Positions 1-7,141 are shown, counted from the first letter of the stretch. The stretch: 7,660 bases of DNA from Bacteroidota bacterium (GCA_003242315.1 QGUY01000193.1:1-7660); one strand, 5' to 3'. Made by a program: numbers and translations. The notes: generated by a model not told the origin, from the letters alone.

Positions 1-209
1 TTATAAAGGGCCAGGATATGGTTGATCTTATCAGTATAATGATACAGTGCATCGTAGACCGGCATGATGGCTCCGCCAGGGTAGCCAAAGATGGTTTGAA
101 CTCCCTCTGCCACCAGGCATCGAAGCAAGGCTTCCGCTCCGGAAATCTTGTTTCCTGTTTCTTTTCCCGCTTCTGCGCCGGTCTTAGTTTTCGTCAGTAA
201 TGCATCCAT
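1..209 (-). CDS. ilvB: Acetolactate synthase large subunit, N-terminal 69 residues (partial)
   Basis: This gene encodes the catalytic subunit of acetolactate/acetohydroxyacid synthase, the ThDP enzyme that condenses two pyruvates (or pyruvate and 2-oxobutyrate) in Val/Leu/Ile synthesis. Only the N-terminus is present, and the gene continues past the left edge. After a polar leader of about 20 residues the reading is typical of the ThDP pyrimidine-binding domain: [20 protein letters not shown] followed by [15 protein letters not shown] at residues 41-55. The catalytic Glu lies beyond the window. The ATG at 209 is chosen because it gives the usual short extension before the conserved GAEAL segment. 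It overlaps the 3' end of ilvD by 26 nt in another frame, which suggests translational coupling. Identification is from the recognised family motif; assignment to ilvB rather than another ThDP enzyme is supported by the adjacent ilvD and ilvE. Confidence 0.93.
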   Translation of the reverse strand, partial: MDALLTKTKTGAEAGKETGNKISGAEALLRCLVAEGVQTIFGYPGGAIMPVYDALYHYTDKINHILALY

Positions 210-1881
210 GGGCGGCATTCTTTACTTGTTTCGCATACTTTAATAATATTCCATTCTTTGCGTTCAGCGGAGGCTGTTTCCATGCTGCCTTCCGCATTGC
301 AAGAGTATTTTCATCCACGAGCAGATCGATGCGGTGATTTTGAACATCGATCTCAATGATATCGCCGTCTTCGATCAGCGCGATCGTTCCGCCATCGAAA
401 GCCTCCGGCGTGATGTGACCCACTACAAAACCGTGTGTTCCTCCCGAAAATCTTCCGTCCGTTATCAGGGCGACATCCGCTCCGAGACCCGCACCCATTA
501 TGGCTGATGTGGGCTTCAGCATCTCAGGCATACCAGGCGCACCTTTGGGACCGACGTAACGAATTACGACTACATCGCCACGTTTTACCTTTCCGCTTTG
601 TATGCCATCGACGAGTTCAAATTCTCCGTTAAATACCCGTGCCGGTCCTTTGAAGCGATCGCCCTCCTTGCCAGTAATCTTGGCAACTGATCCTTCGGGG
701 GCGATGTTTCCGTAGAGGATTTGAAGGTGACCTGTGGCTTTGATGGGGCGCTCCAGCGGATAGATGATGTCTTGCGATGAAAAGTCGATTGCAGGAACGT
801 CTGCAAGATTTTCGCGAAGTGTCTTACCCGTCACGGTGAGGCAATCGCCGTGGAGCATGCCGTTGTCCAGCAGGTACTTCATTACCAGCGGTGTACCGCC
901 GATGTTGTGAAGATCTTCCATCAGGTACTTGCCGCTGGGCTTCAGGTCAGCTAGCAACGGCGTTTTATCGGAGATACGCTGGAAGTCATCCTGAGTGATA
1001 TCAATTCCGCACGTCCTGGCCATAGCGATCAAATGCAGCACAGCGTTTGTCGATCCACCGAGAACCATCACCATAGTGATGGCGTTTTCAAACGCTTCAC
1101 GCGTCATGATGTCGGAAGGCTTAATGTCGCGTTCGAGCAACACTTTTATGGCCTCGGCAGCCGCGCGCGTTTCTTCTTTTTTCTCAGGGCTTAAGGCTGG
1201 ATTGGAGGATGAATAAGGAAGAGACATACCCATGGCCTCAATCGCAGACGCCATCGTATTGGCCGTATACATTCCGCCGCAGGCGCCTGCCCCGGGACAG
1301 GAATTCTGAATAATACCCTTAAAATCTTCCGGAGTGATACGGCCGGCAATGTGTTCGCCCAACGCCTCGAATGACGAAATGATGTTGAGCTTTTTGCCTT
1401 TCCACATTCCTCCGGCAATGGTGCCTCCATAAAGCATGATCGAAGGCCGATTGAGACGTCCCATTGCGATCAGCGCACCGGGCATGTTCTTGTCGCAGCC
1501 AACAACAGCGATCAGGCCATCATAGTATTGTGCTCCGCATACCGTCTCGATGGAGTCGGCAATGACTTCGCGACTAACAAGCGAGTATCGCATTCCCGGC
1601 GTGCCATTGCTCATTCCATCGCTAACGCCGATCGTGTGAAACGTGAGACCAACAAGACCAGTATCCCAAACCGCAGCTTTCACCTGTTGGGCCAGCGCGT
1701 TCAAATGCATGTTGCACGTGTTGCCGTCGTAGCCTGTGCTCACAATACCAACTTGAGCTTTCTTCATGTCGGCCTCTGTGAGACCGATACCATAAAGCAT
1801 TGCCTGAGCGGCTGGCAATGTCGGATCCTGCGTTAACGTCTTGCTGTACTTGTTTATCTCCGTTTGCTCTTTGATCTCCAT
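184..1881 (-). CDS. ilvD: Dihydroxy-acid dehydratase
   Basis: IlvD dehydrates 2,3-dihydroxy-isovalerate and 2,3-dihydroxy-3-methylvalerate to the 2-oxo acids used by IlvE; it is a cytoplasmic Fe-S, Mg-dependent enzyme of the IlvD/Edd family. Counting from the ATG at 1881 the protein has 565 residues, the usual size of the shorter family branch. The three expected cluster cysteines are visible: C56 in GNTCNMHL, C129 in GCDKNMPG (with the DK pair, the Lys normally carbamylated to bind Mg), and C201 in [12 protein letters not shown]. The conserved C-terminal [19 protein letters not shown] segment is intact. The frame stays open upstream to a TTG at 1944 that overlaps the ilvE stop, adding 21 residues; I prefer the ATG because AAGGAG lies 3 nt before it and conserved sequence ([11 protein letters not shown]) begins soon after. 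The gene starts 59 nt after ilvE and overlaps ilvB. Confidence 0.96.
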   Translation of the reverse strand: MEIKEQTEINKYSKTLTQDPTLPAAQAMLYGIGLTEADMKKAQVGIVSTGYDGNTCNMHLNALAQQVKAAVWDTGLVGLTFHTIGVSDGMSNGTPGMRYSLVSREVIADSIETVCGAQYYDGLIAVVGCDKNMPGALIAMGRLNRPSIMLYGGTIAGGMWKGKKLNIISSFEALGEHIAGRITPEDFKGIIQNSCPGAGACGGMYTANTMASAIEAMGMSLPYSSSNPALSPEKKEETRAAAEAIKVLLERDIKPSDIMTREAFENAITMVMVLGGSTNAVLHLIAMARTCGIDITQDDFQRISDKTPLLADLKPSGKYLMEDLHNIGGTPLVMKYLLDNGMLHGDCLTVTGKTLRENLADVPAIDFSSQDIIYPLERPIKATGHLQILYGNIAPEGSVAKITGKEGDRFKGPARVFNGEFELVDGIQSGKVKRGDVVVIRYVGPKGAPGMPEMLKPTSAIMGAGLGADVALITDGRFSGGTHGFVVGHITPEAFDGGTIALIEDGDIIEIDVQNHRIDLLVDENTLAMRKAAWKQPPLNAKNGILLKYAKQVKNAAHGCITDEN

Positions 1882-1940
1882 GAACTCCTTGAAAACCTGT
1901 TTATTATCTGTACCTGTTTTTATTTTTTTATCTGTTGCAA

Positions 1941-2828
1941 TCAAATGATGACGTAGCTCGAAGATTTTTCAAGCACCTGGCTTCGGTACGCCTCCTGTAC
2001 CAACGCGCCAAGCGTGTCTTCCCACGGGCGACGGAACGGTCTTGCATCGATGGACTCGACACTGGCAATCTCGGCACCGGTGCTGCAAAGGAATGCGCTG
2101 TCGGCCTGCTCGAGTTCTTCAACGGTAATTTGTTTTTCCCTTACGGGGATGTCGAGCTCTTTGCAGATTCCCATTACGGTGGCGCGGGTGATACCCGGGA
2201 AAATGTGACCAACAGGCGGTGTGTACAACACTCCCCTGATCTCGATGAAAATGTTCGAGCTCGGGGGCTGGGCTACGCGTCCATGCATATCCAGCATCAA
2301 CGCTTCGTCGTAACCCCTCGACCGCGCTTCGCTGGTCGCGAGTATGCCGTTCACATAGTGCCCGCAAACTTTGGCTTCCATGCGTATGGATTCCGGGTTG
2401 GGGCGCTGATAGGGCGACACACAAAGGCGCACAGGCTTATCGCCGAGGTACTTGCCCCATTCCCACGCGCATATCATAATGTGCGCTTCTGCCGGCTGCG
2501 TGAGATTCATGTTCGCGCCCGTGTACACCAGGGGTCGTATGTAGGCGTATGACAGGCCATTACGGCGCAGCAATTCATAGCTCGCCTGGATCAATTGTCC
2601 GGAGTCAAAGGGGTAGGGGATATGTACCAGCTCGCAGCTCCTTTTCAGGCGCTCGAAGTGCTCTACAGCCTTGAATATTTTTACCCCGTTCTGCGTCGGA
2701 TAGGAACGAAGGCCATCAAAAACGCCATGCCCATAATGAAGCGTCTGGCTGAACAGGTCGAGCCTGGCCTCAGTAGCCCGTACGAAGCTCCCATTCAGGT
2801 AGACTATCGTGCCTTCATTATAGTACAT
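1941..2828 (-). CDS. ilvE: Branched-chain amino acid aminotransferase (class IV PLP)
   Basis: This enzyme transaminates the 2-oxo acids of Val, Leu and Ile with glutamate in the cytoplasm. The 295-residue protein is full length for the fold-type IV family. The catalytic Lys is K153 in [11 protein letters not shown], with the expected Tyr five residues later (Y158). PGITR (211-215) and STGAE (249-253) match the phosphate- and substrate-binding loops. One residue is odd: the position of the Glu that contacts the PLP ring nitrogen (Glu193 of E. coli IlvE) is Q187, in [10 protein letters not shown] instead of the usual EG.G.N or EGSSSN motif. The ATG at 2828 is the clear start ([13 protein letters not shown]). 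This is the first structural gene of the ilv operon, and a leader ORF and terminator hairpin lie directly upstream. Another branched-chain-type class IV aminotransferase is possible, but the operon context makes ilvE by far the best call. Confidence 0.93.
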   Translation of the reverse strand: MYYNEGTIVYLNGSFVRATEARLDLFSQTLHYGHGVFDGLRSYPTQNGVKIFKAVEHFERLKRSCELVHIPYPFDSGQLIQASYELLRRNGLSYAYIRPLVYTGANMNLTQPAEAHIMICAWEWGKYLGDKPVRLCVSPYQRPNPESIRMEAKVCGHYVNGILATSEARSRGYDEALMLDMHGRVAQPPSSNIFIEIRGVLYTPPVGHIFPGITRATVMGICKELDIPVREKQITVEELEQADSAFLCSTGAEIASVESIDARPFRRPWEDTLGALVQEAYRSQVLEKSSSYVII

Positions 2829-2829
2829 A

Positions 2830-2841
2830 TAACAATTGTTA
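2830..2841. repeat. Perfect 12-bp palindrome abutting the ilvE start codon
   Basis: TAACAATTGTTA is a perfect palindrome ending one base before the ilvE ATG. It sits where a ribosome-binding site or operator would be. It may be a protein-binding site or chance in AT-rich sequence; no partner copy was seen elsewhere in the window. Confidence 0.4.
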
Positions 2842-2858
2842 GTTCGTTCTGACCACCT

Positions 2859-2889
2859 AAAACAAAACCGCCCCGATGTCGGGGCGGTT
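2859..2889 (-). terminator. Rho-independent terminator / ilv attenuator hairpin
   Basis: Read on the minus strand, AACCGCCCCG and CGGGGCGGTT form a perfect 10-bp stem (arms 2880-2889 and 2866-2875) around the 4-base loop ACAT. The T-rich run TTTTGTTTT follows directly. The hairpin is 30 nt before the ilvE ATG and on the coding strand, so it would block transcription into ilvEDB unless it is prevented from forming. With the Val/Leu/Ile-rich leader ORF just upstream it fits an attenuator. The alternative is the ordinary terminator of the metallohydrolase gene that ends at 3159. Confidence 0.88.
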
Positions 2890-2929
2890 CTGATAGGTTC
2901 CTATACGGACAATATCATCGCCACCCCAA
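2879..2929 (-). promoter_or_regulatory. Predicted antiterminator pairing of the ilv attenuator
   Basis: On the minus strand TTGGGGTGG (2921-2929) can pair with CCGCCCCGA (2879-2887): nine pairs, two of them G-U wobbles, around a 33-nt loop. The second arm overlaps the 5' arm of the terminator stem, so the two structures exclude each other. The first arm lies in leader codons 38-40, just before the stop codon. A ribosome held earlier at the Val/Leu/Ile codons would leave it free, while one reaching the stop would cover it. This is inferred by hand pairing; no folding energies were computed. Confidence 0.6.
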
Positions 2930-3040
2930 TTTTCGGATAAGAAGCACGACATTGCCCACAAGCACAAACCATCCTGACCGACCAGGGGACCCTGACAGTT
3001 GTTTGGATATGTGCTGATTGTTCGACATAATATTCTGCAT
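2915..3040 (-). CDS. Putative ilv operon leader peptide (41 aa)
   Basis: This short ORF runs from the ATG at 3040 to the TGA at 2915. A second in-frame ATG at 3028 would give 37 residues. The N-terminal half is polar, and the C-terminal half contains WFVLVGNVVLLIRKL (residues 24-38), in which nine of the 13 residues at 26-38 are Val, Leu or Ile. The three end products of the downstream operon are therefore the residues concentrated here. The last codons, TTG GGG TGG CGA, include the 5' arm of a possible antiterminator. The stop codon is 25 nt before the terminator stem and 86 nt before ilvE. In classical ilv/leu attenuation a ribosome slowed at such codons lets transcription continue. A small membrane peptide is an alternative, because the same residues are hydrophobic. 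I found no convincing promoter upstream and only a weak purine-rich stretch (GTGAAG) before the ATG. Confidence 0.62.
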   Translation of the reverse strand: MQNIMSNNQHISKQLSGSPGRSGWFVLVGNVVLLIRKLGWR

Positions 3041-3128
3041 CTTCACAAGGTTCAAAAATTTGCTAGTAGTTATCAAGCTAAATCCTAAAAATATTTACCC
3101 TCAATAACGATTGTTCGGTTGCAAAGCC

Positions 3129-3154
3129 AATTCCCGGGGGAATTCCGGGGATCC
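3129..3154. repeat. GC-rich inverted repeat just 3' of the metallohydrolase gene
   Basis: AATTCCC (3129-3135) and GGGAATT (3138-3144) form a perfect inverted repeat with a 2-base spacer, overlapped by the palindrome GGAATTCC (3139-3146). The stretch also holds CCCGGG (3133-3138), GAATTC (3140-3145) and GGATCC (3149-3154). It lies 5-30 bases after the stop of the minus-strand gene and could act as a weak terminator, although only GGCTTTGC rather than a T tract follows on that strand. Confidence 0.45.
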
Positions 3155-3158
3155 GCAT

Positions 3159-5600
3159 CTACTTCGCGAGCAGCGCGTTGTAGACTTTTCGTGCATGATC
3201 ATAGCCGCGTTTCGCCTCTTCAAGCTCACTCTTGCGTATCTGTTTGCTCTTTTCTTTCCAGCATTGATCTACAGCGCGCAGACACCATTCGATGCTCTTC
3301 TCTTCGCGGATCGGTTTCCCGTCCACCAGAACGAAGATCGGGTTGGTGTGGGAGCTCGGAAAGATACGTACAGCCATCCACGCCGATCTTTCCGGCCGAT
3401 ATTCGAAGTTAACGTCATTCCATTTTCCATCGGCAACAATCTCTCGCGACTCGACAGCAACGCCGTTGACGACGAGTTCGACCTTCACATTTCTTGTCTT
3501 ACCCACACGCGCACGTTCGATATGCCAGTATGGCTGTTCGTAGAAAGGCTTCGCTGCGATGATAGCTCCGATCGCATCCTGTTCCTGAGGAAGACGAGCA
3601 AGTACTTTGGCGGAAATCCTGACGGTCGACCCTTTCGTAGTGCGTACTTCGCTATCACCGTCTCCCAGCTTTACCTCATTCACGGTAAAGTCGATAATAT
3701 GCGAGAAGCCGTCGCTCACATAACTCCTCCCTTTTTTCAAGGCCTCCATAAATTCATCGAAACTGAGATTTCCTCCGAGCTCTGCGTATATGCGCGCCAT
3801 GCCCACACGTTCGTCGGCCACACACGGAAAGTCAGTTTCGCCGCTGGCCCTGGTGCGGAAGCCTGCGTTCAATGTGTGATACCACATGTTCAGCTCATGC
3901 ACTGACGGCGTGTTGCCCAGCGAATAGAAGTCGATAACATTGTGAGCTACAGTAACAACATATTCGTTGGCTCCGATGCCATCCATTTTCGGTAGCACAT
4001 AGTTGGGCAAAGCGTCAGTGTGGTGTACAGGTGCCAGTCCAATACCCGAATGAGCATAGCCCGTAACACCCCCCTGGTCCTTCGCCCACTTCAGCACAGG
4101 CAATGTCCAGCTTGGCCATTCTTCGATTTCATCGGTGCCGGGATAATCATCCTCCTTGAGGTTTAGCAATACAACATGACCAGCGTGTGACGATGGGAAG
4201 CCCGACACTTCGACGTCATATCGAAGAAGGTTCTTGTTGTCAGAAAGCGGGTGCGTCTGCCCCGTAAAAAACTCTTTCTGATAGTACCAGCACGGACCCC
4301 AGCTCAGATTGCATCCGATGTTAAGGTCTTCACCCTGGATTTGTCGCCACATGTGTTCCGGCTTGACGCCTTCTTCCGGACTTTCGTAGTGCGAGCAGCC
4401 GGCGGCGTGAATGTGGTGATCTCCGCTGTACCAACCGAGGTTCGCCATGTGCAGCCACCGCTTCAGGTTGATGTTCACTTCGAACGTCTCCACTCCCTTC
4501 GGCACGGTGATTCGCATTTCCTGCGTTTCATACTCCGGACCACGACCCACAGTGACGAGGTATGATCCAGGTGGTAAATACACGTGCTCACCGTCAAACC
4601 GATAGACCTGGGGTTGGAAGAAGAAATCGGGGTATTCGTCCGTAAGGGCAGATCGCCGTGAAGGCAACGGATAGATGCCCCTCAGACGTTGTTCAGGCTG
4701 CAGAACGGAATCGTACTGAAACAGATCGCCTTGAGCCCACATGGGTATATGCCAGTCCCGCTTCCGTGCGGTGACGAGTCGATAGTCGAAAGCATTTGAT
4801 GCTGTTGCATCTGATGCCCGCAAGCGTTCAATATCATCGCGAATCAATAGTGATGCCATTGCCGGATCGCCATCGTGATCCTTAATGTTGAATATGACCT
4901 TTACGGAAGGCTTAATATCAAACAGAACATCGATGGTATTTCTGAATCCGAGATCCTCCGTGCCGGGGCCTACATGAAATCCTAACCGCGCTTCACGCTT
5001 TCCCCTTTGGCGCGTGTACACCTGAAGTATGGCGTATTCCAAAACCTGCCCGGAAAGCTGCGCCTGCATCGGCCGATCGCGGTATAAAAGGAGCTCAAGG
5101 AAGCGATTATCGAGGTCGCCCTTTGTCAGTTCATTCTTTGGTAGCACGCGAGGCGCGTTGCTGGAGATGTGAAGGATGGGTTTCGCGTTCGGACTTGTGA
5201 CCTCAAGTCGACTTGTTACATGCCCCTCGTTGTGAATCTTCACAAGAAAGTTTGTCCATCCCTCCTGCGTCAGTTCAGGCTTCGCCGGTCCTTCGCTTAC
5301 CATTACACGTGCCTCGGGGTTGATAGCGACTCCTGCAATACAGTGAGGATCCAATATTGCCTGTATCTCGCGCACCATTTCGCGCGAATGGCCTTCACGC
5401 TTTAATGCTGCAAGACGGGCGCGTGCTTCATCGGGTAGTGCACTGCCGATGGCCGCCAGCGCTTCATCCAGACGGCTGGCATGTGCGAGGAGCGGCTGAG
5501 GATCAGCGTCACTGACCGGAAGAAATTCCGTAATCACCTGAGCGTTTGCGTCCTCAAAGGATAGTGCGACGCATAATAATACGATGGCAAGTCGTTTCAT
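3159..5600 (-). CDS. Secreted CehA/McbA-type PHP-like metallohydrolase
   Basis: This 813-residue protein starts with a signal peptide (MKRLAIVLLCVALSFEDANA, probable cleavage before Q21), so it is exported. Residues about 85-380 look like beta-rich accessory regions. A PHP-like metal-dependent hydrolase domain follows at about 385-640: GDHHIH (393-398, the H-x-H metal pair), YAHSG (515-519) and GETDFP (587-592) are the recognisable metal-site motifs. The C-terminus (about 640-780) is again beta-rich and ends in a charged, probably helical tail. The architecture matches proteins annotated as CehA/McbA family metallohydrolases, named after enzymes that hydrolyse carbamate ester or amide bonds; the substrate here is unknown. 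The ATG at 5600 is set by the signal peptide and has no Shine-Dalgarno sequence. A small membrane-protein gene ends 21 nt upstream, so this is probably the last gene of the operon. Confidence 0.82.
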   Translation of the reverse strand: MKRLAIVLLCVALSFEDANAQVITEFLPVSDADPQPLLAHASRLDEALAAIGSALPDEARARLAALKREGHSREMVREIQAILDPHCIAGVAINPEARVMVSEGPAKPELTQEGWTNFLVKIHNEGHVTSRLEVTSPNAKPILHISSNAPRVLPKNELTKGDLDNRFLELLLYRDRPMQAQLSGQVLEYAILQVYTRQRGKREARLGFHVGPGTEDLGFRNTIDVLFDIKPSVKVIFNIKDHDGDPAMASLLIRDDIERLRASDATASNAFDYRLVTARKRDWHIPMWAQGDLFQYDSVLQPEQRLRGIYPLPSRRSALTDEYPDFFFQPQVYRFDGEHVYLPPGSYLVTVGRGPEYETQEMRITVPKGVETFEVNINLKRWLHMANLGWYSGDHHIHAAGCSHYESPEEGVKPEHMWRQIQGEDLNIGCNLSWGPCWYYQKEFFTGQTHPLSDNKNLLRYDVEVSGFPSSHAGHVVLLNLKEDDYPGTDEIEEWPSWTLPVLKWAKDQGGVTGYAHSGIGLAPVHHTDALPNYVLPKMDGIGANEYVVTVAHNVIDFYSLGNTPSVHELNMWYHTLNAGFRTRASGETDFPCVADERVGMARIYAELGGNLSFDEFMEALKKGRSYVSDGFSHIIDFTVNEVKLGDGDSEVRTTKGSTVRISAKVLARLPQEQDAIGAIIAAKPFYEQPYWHIERARVGKTRNVKVELVVNGVAVESREIVADGKWNDVNFEYRPERSAWMAVRIFPSSHTNPIFVLVDGKPIREEKSIEWCLRAVDQCWKEKSKQIRKSELEEAKRGYDHARKVYNALLAK

Positions 5601-5621
5601 ATGGAATTGATTGCAGACAAC

Positions 5622-5789
5622 TTACTTGCGGAGTTGTGCAAATCCCCAGGCAATAACGAAGAAGCCAATGCCTGTAACGATAGGCGGAAACATCACCTTC
5701 GGCGGGTAAATGGCGCCGAGGTAAATCATGATGAGGCCCAGGATCACCAGGATCCAAACACTCAAATTCAGAATCTGACTCTTATCCAA
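5622..5789 (-). CDS. Small two-helix membrane protein (55 aa, TTG start)
   Basis: I do not recognise a named family. The frame is closed upstream by a TAA, and the only usual start is a TTG at 5789, giving a polar N-terminus DKSQILN, a first hydrophobic helix VWILVILGLIMIYLGAIY (residues 11-28), a short PPKVMFPP loop, and a second helix IVTGIGFFVIAWGFA (about 37-51) ending in QLRK. A 55-residue frame with two well-formed membrane segments and a positive C-terminus is unlikely to be chance. The only internal ATGs fall inside or after the first helix. It ends 21 nt before the metallohydrolase start and begins 70 nt after the ABM-like gene, so it is probably co-transcribed with both. It may be missed by gene callers because of its size and start codon. 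Confidence 0.7.
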   Translation of the reverse strand: MDKSQILNLSVWILVILGLIMIYLGAIYPPKVMFPPIVTGIGFFVIAWGFAQLRK

Positions 5790-5859
5790 TGCTGTAAATA
5801 TTTAGGTGGGATTTCCAAGTTACACAAACAGTACAGCATCACAAAGCGCTGAAGCATAC

Positions 5860-6195
5860 CTACTGACACGAAGGCAGTCGATTAGTAAAGCAGTCGAAGT
5901 CGCCCAGGAATTTTTCCTGTACCGTGAAGCTTTCACACAAGGCATCGAGCCGTTGGAATTCATGCGCAAAGGTTGATCTGAAGGTGTCTCTGTCTTGCCG
6001 GGAACGCCAATAATCTATGGTGATGTAACGCCTCGGATTGACCTGGTCCTGGTGTAACTCTGTGCCGAGATATCCTTTCCCCTGGCTGAACAGCTTCACC
6101 CATTCGCCTTGTGGACCGTACGCCTTTTCAAAGTCTTTTTGCTTTGCGCGTTTAACAATGAACTCCCACACGTACACGAATACTTTATGTTCCAT
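5860..6195 (-). CDS. ABM-like dimeric alpha/beta-barrel protein
   Basis: This 111-residue cytoplasmic protein has no signal peptide. The pattern VYVWEFIVKRAKQKDFEKAY near the N-terminus, GYLGTELHQD (residues 41-50) and RRYITIDYWRSRQDRDTFR (55-73) is typical of the antibiotic-biosynthesis-monooxygenase-like / stress-responsive ferredoxin-like fold: beta strand, helix, beta strands, then the YWxS element before the second helix. Members include heme-degrading and quinol monooxygenases but also many proteins with no known activity. No heme-ligand or catalytic residue can be assigned here, so only the fold is called. The gene starts 24 nt after the esterase gene, suggesting an operon. The ATG at 6195 is preceded by no obvious Shine-Dalgarno sequence. 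Confidence 0.75.
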   Translation of the reverse strand: MEHKVFVYVWEFIVKRAKQKDFEKAYGPQGEWVKLFSQGKGYLGTELHQDQVNPRRYITIDYWRSRQDRDTFRSTFAHEFQRLDALCESFTVQEKFLGDFDCFTNRLPSCQ

Positions 6196-6219
6196 TCCAA
6201 TGAAGATACGTTGATACTG

Positions 6220-7062
6220 TTATCTCGCCTTCTCGTACAAGAGTAACAAGGCACGCATATGTGCGGCCACTACTCCAGTATGATGCCCCTCGTTGGCGAC
6301 TTCAAATTTTTTTATTGTCACACCCGTTTTTGATGATGCGACCGAAGCGAGCTTGTTGACTGCAGTCTTGATTTCCGCATCTTCGTGTTCCGCATAGGAG
6401 AAGACCAGGACTGTACCTGGCGAGGGGTTCAGACGATTCTCCCACAGCTTCACAACCATGCCGTCATCCCACAGAAGTGAGGGGCTGCAAATTCCGTAGC
6501 GTTTGAACAGTGAAGGCTCCTTTTGCGTTACCCATGCGGCGAAAAGTCCGCCGAGCGAGTAACCCAGAATACCACGATCAGTAGGATCGACCCGGTAGTT
6601 TTCTTCTGTGTACGATATGAGTTCCAGCTTCAGGAAGTTCAGAAATTCCGTTCCCCCACCCGACGTTGGTATCATGGCCGCCGCGCGTTCACCCAGTTTC
6701 TCAGGTGACACCTTGGTTGGAGTGTAGTCGCGCGATCGGGCATAAAAGAACTCCGGGGCGTCGCCATCAAGTGACACTCCGACCATTATTATGGGTTCTA
6801 TGGCCTGGAGCAGGCCGGCGATGCGGTGAGAATCGTGCATAACGCCCCCCAGCATCCATGCGTCCAGATAATAAAGCACGGGATAGGAACGCTGCTCCCG
6901 GTCGTAACCTGGCGGAAGGGTAACCAACAGTTTATAGGTCATGCCGGCAACCTGACTTGATGGCAGGGTATGCTCGATGGGCCTGGTTTGAAAGATACGG
7001 TTCTGGGCATGGGCTGCAATGACCAGCAGCGTGAGGCTCACAGTAGTAGCAATCCGGCTCAT
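6220..7062 (-). CDS. Secreted esterase-D-type alpha/beta hydrolase
   Basis: This 280-residue protein has an N-terminal signal peptide (MSRIATTVSLTLLVIAAHA, probable cleavage before Q20) and is likely periplasmic or surface-exposed. It fits the esterase D / Fes-IroE-like group of alpha/beta hydrolases: YKLLVTLPPGYD (43-54) followed by YPVLYYLDA (60-68), then the nucleophile elbow GYSLGG with Ser169. The acid is probably within EHEDAE (225-230), and the catalytic His is probably H260 or H261 in EGHHTGV. Relatives hydrolyse siderophores, formylglutathione or acyl esters; nothing here fixes the substrate. The ATG at 7062 is set by the signal peptide and has no Shine-Dalgarno sequence, as is common in Bacteroidota. 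It is the first gene of the probable four-gene minus-strand operon. Confidence 0.85.
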   Translation of the reverse strand: MSRIATTVSLTLLVIAAHAQNRIFQTRPIEHTLPSSQVAGMTYKLLVTLPPGYDREQRSYPVLYYLDAWMLGGVMHDSHRIAGLLQAIEPIIMVGVSLDGDAPEFFYARSRDYTPTKVSPEKLGERAAAMIPTSGGGTEFLNFLKLELISYTEENYRVDPTDRGILGYSLGGLFAAWVTQKEPSLFKRYGICSPSLLWDDGMVVKLWENRLNPSPGTVLVFSYAEHEDAEIKTAVNKLASVASSKTGVTIKKFEVANEGHHTGVVAAHMRALLLLYEKAR

Positions 7063-7128
7063 TCGTCGGGGGTTGGGTTAGGGAATACAGGAAGTTAGCG
7101 AATTTTCCCGTATGTCTCCTGCAAACGT

Positions 7129-7141
7129 TTCCCGTCGGGAA
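7129..7141. repeat. Palindrome upstream of the esterase gene
   Basis: TTCCCG-T-CGGGAA is a 6-bp inverted repeat around one central base, 66 bp upstream of the esterase start. Its left half recurs as TTTCCCGT, at 7104-7111 and 7128-7135. The spacing of 24 bp and the position between two divergent frames fit an operator, but chance is quite possible. Confidence 0.3.

Noticed and set aside
1528..1836. 102-codon plus-strand open frame
   Set aside because: It is wholly antisense to the conserved N-terminal part of ilvD and has no protein-like features.
1882..1944. TTG start at 1944 extending IlvD by 21 residues
   Set aside because: The extension is Lys/Thr-rich and not family-like; the ATG at 1881 has AAGGAG just before it and gives the usual family length.
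1935..2552. 205-codon plus-strand open frame
   Set aside because: It is antisense to ilvE, which has all family landmarks; the antisense translation is Arg/His-rich and unlike any family I know.
2866..2889. Hairpin as the end of an insertion sequence or as a repeat family member
   Set aside because: There is no second copy, target duplication or transposase in the window, and the T tract plus position before ilvE explain it as a terminator.
3041..3158. Bacteroidota-type promoter (TAnnTTTG with an upstream TTG) for the ilv leader
   Set aside because: Partial matches such as TATTTTTA exist, but none has both elements at the usual spacing, so no promoter is annotated.
3111..3905. 264-codon plus-strand open frame with hydrophobic stretches
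   Set aside because: It lies antisense to the metallohydrolase, whose frame has a signal peptide and clear metal-site motifs; the antisense translation shows no recognisable domain and is a by-product of GC-biased codons.
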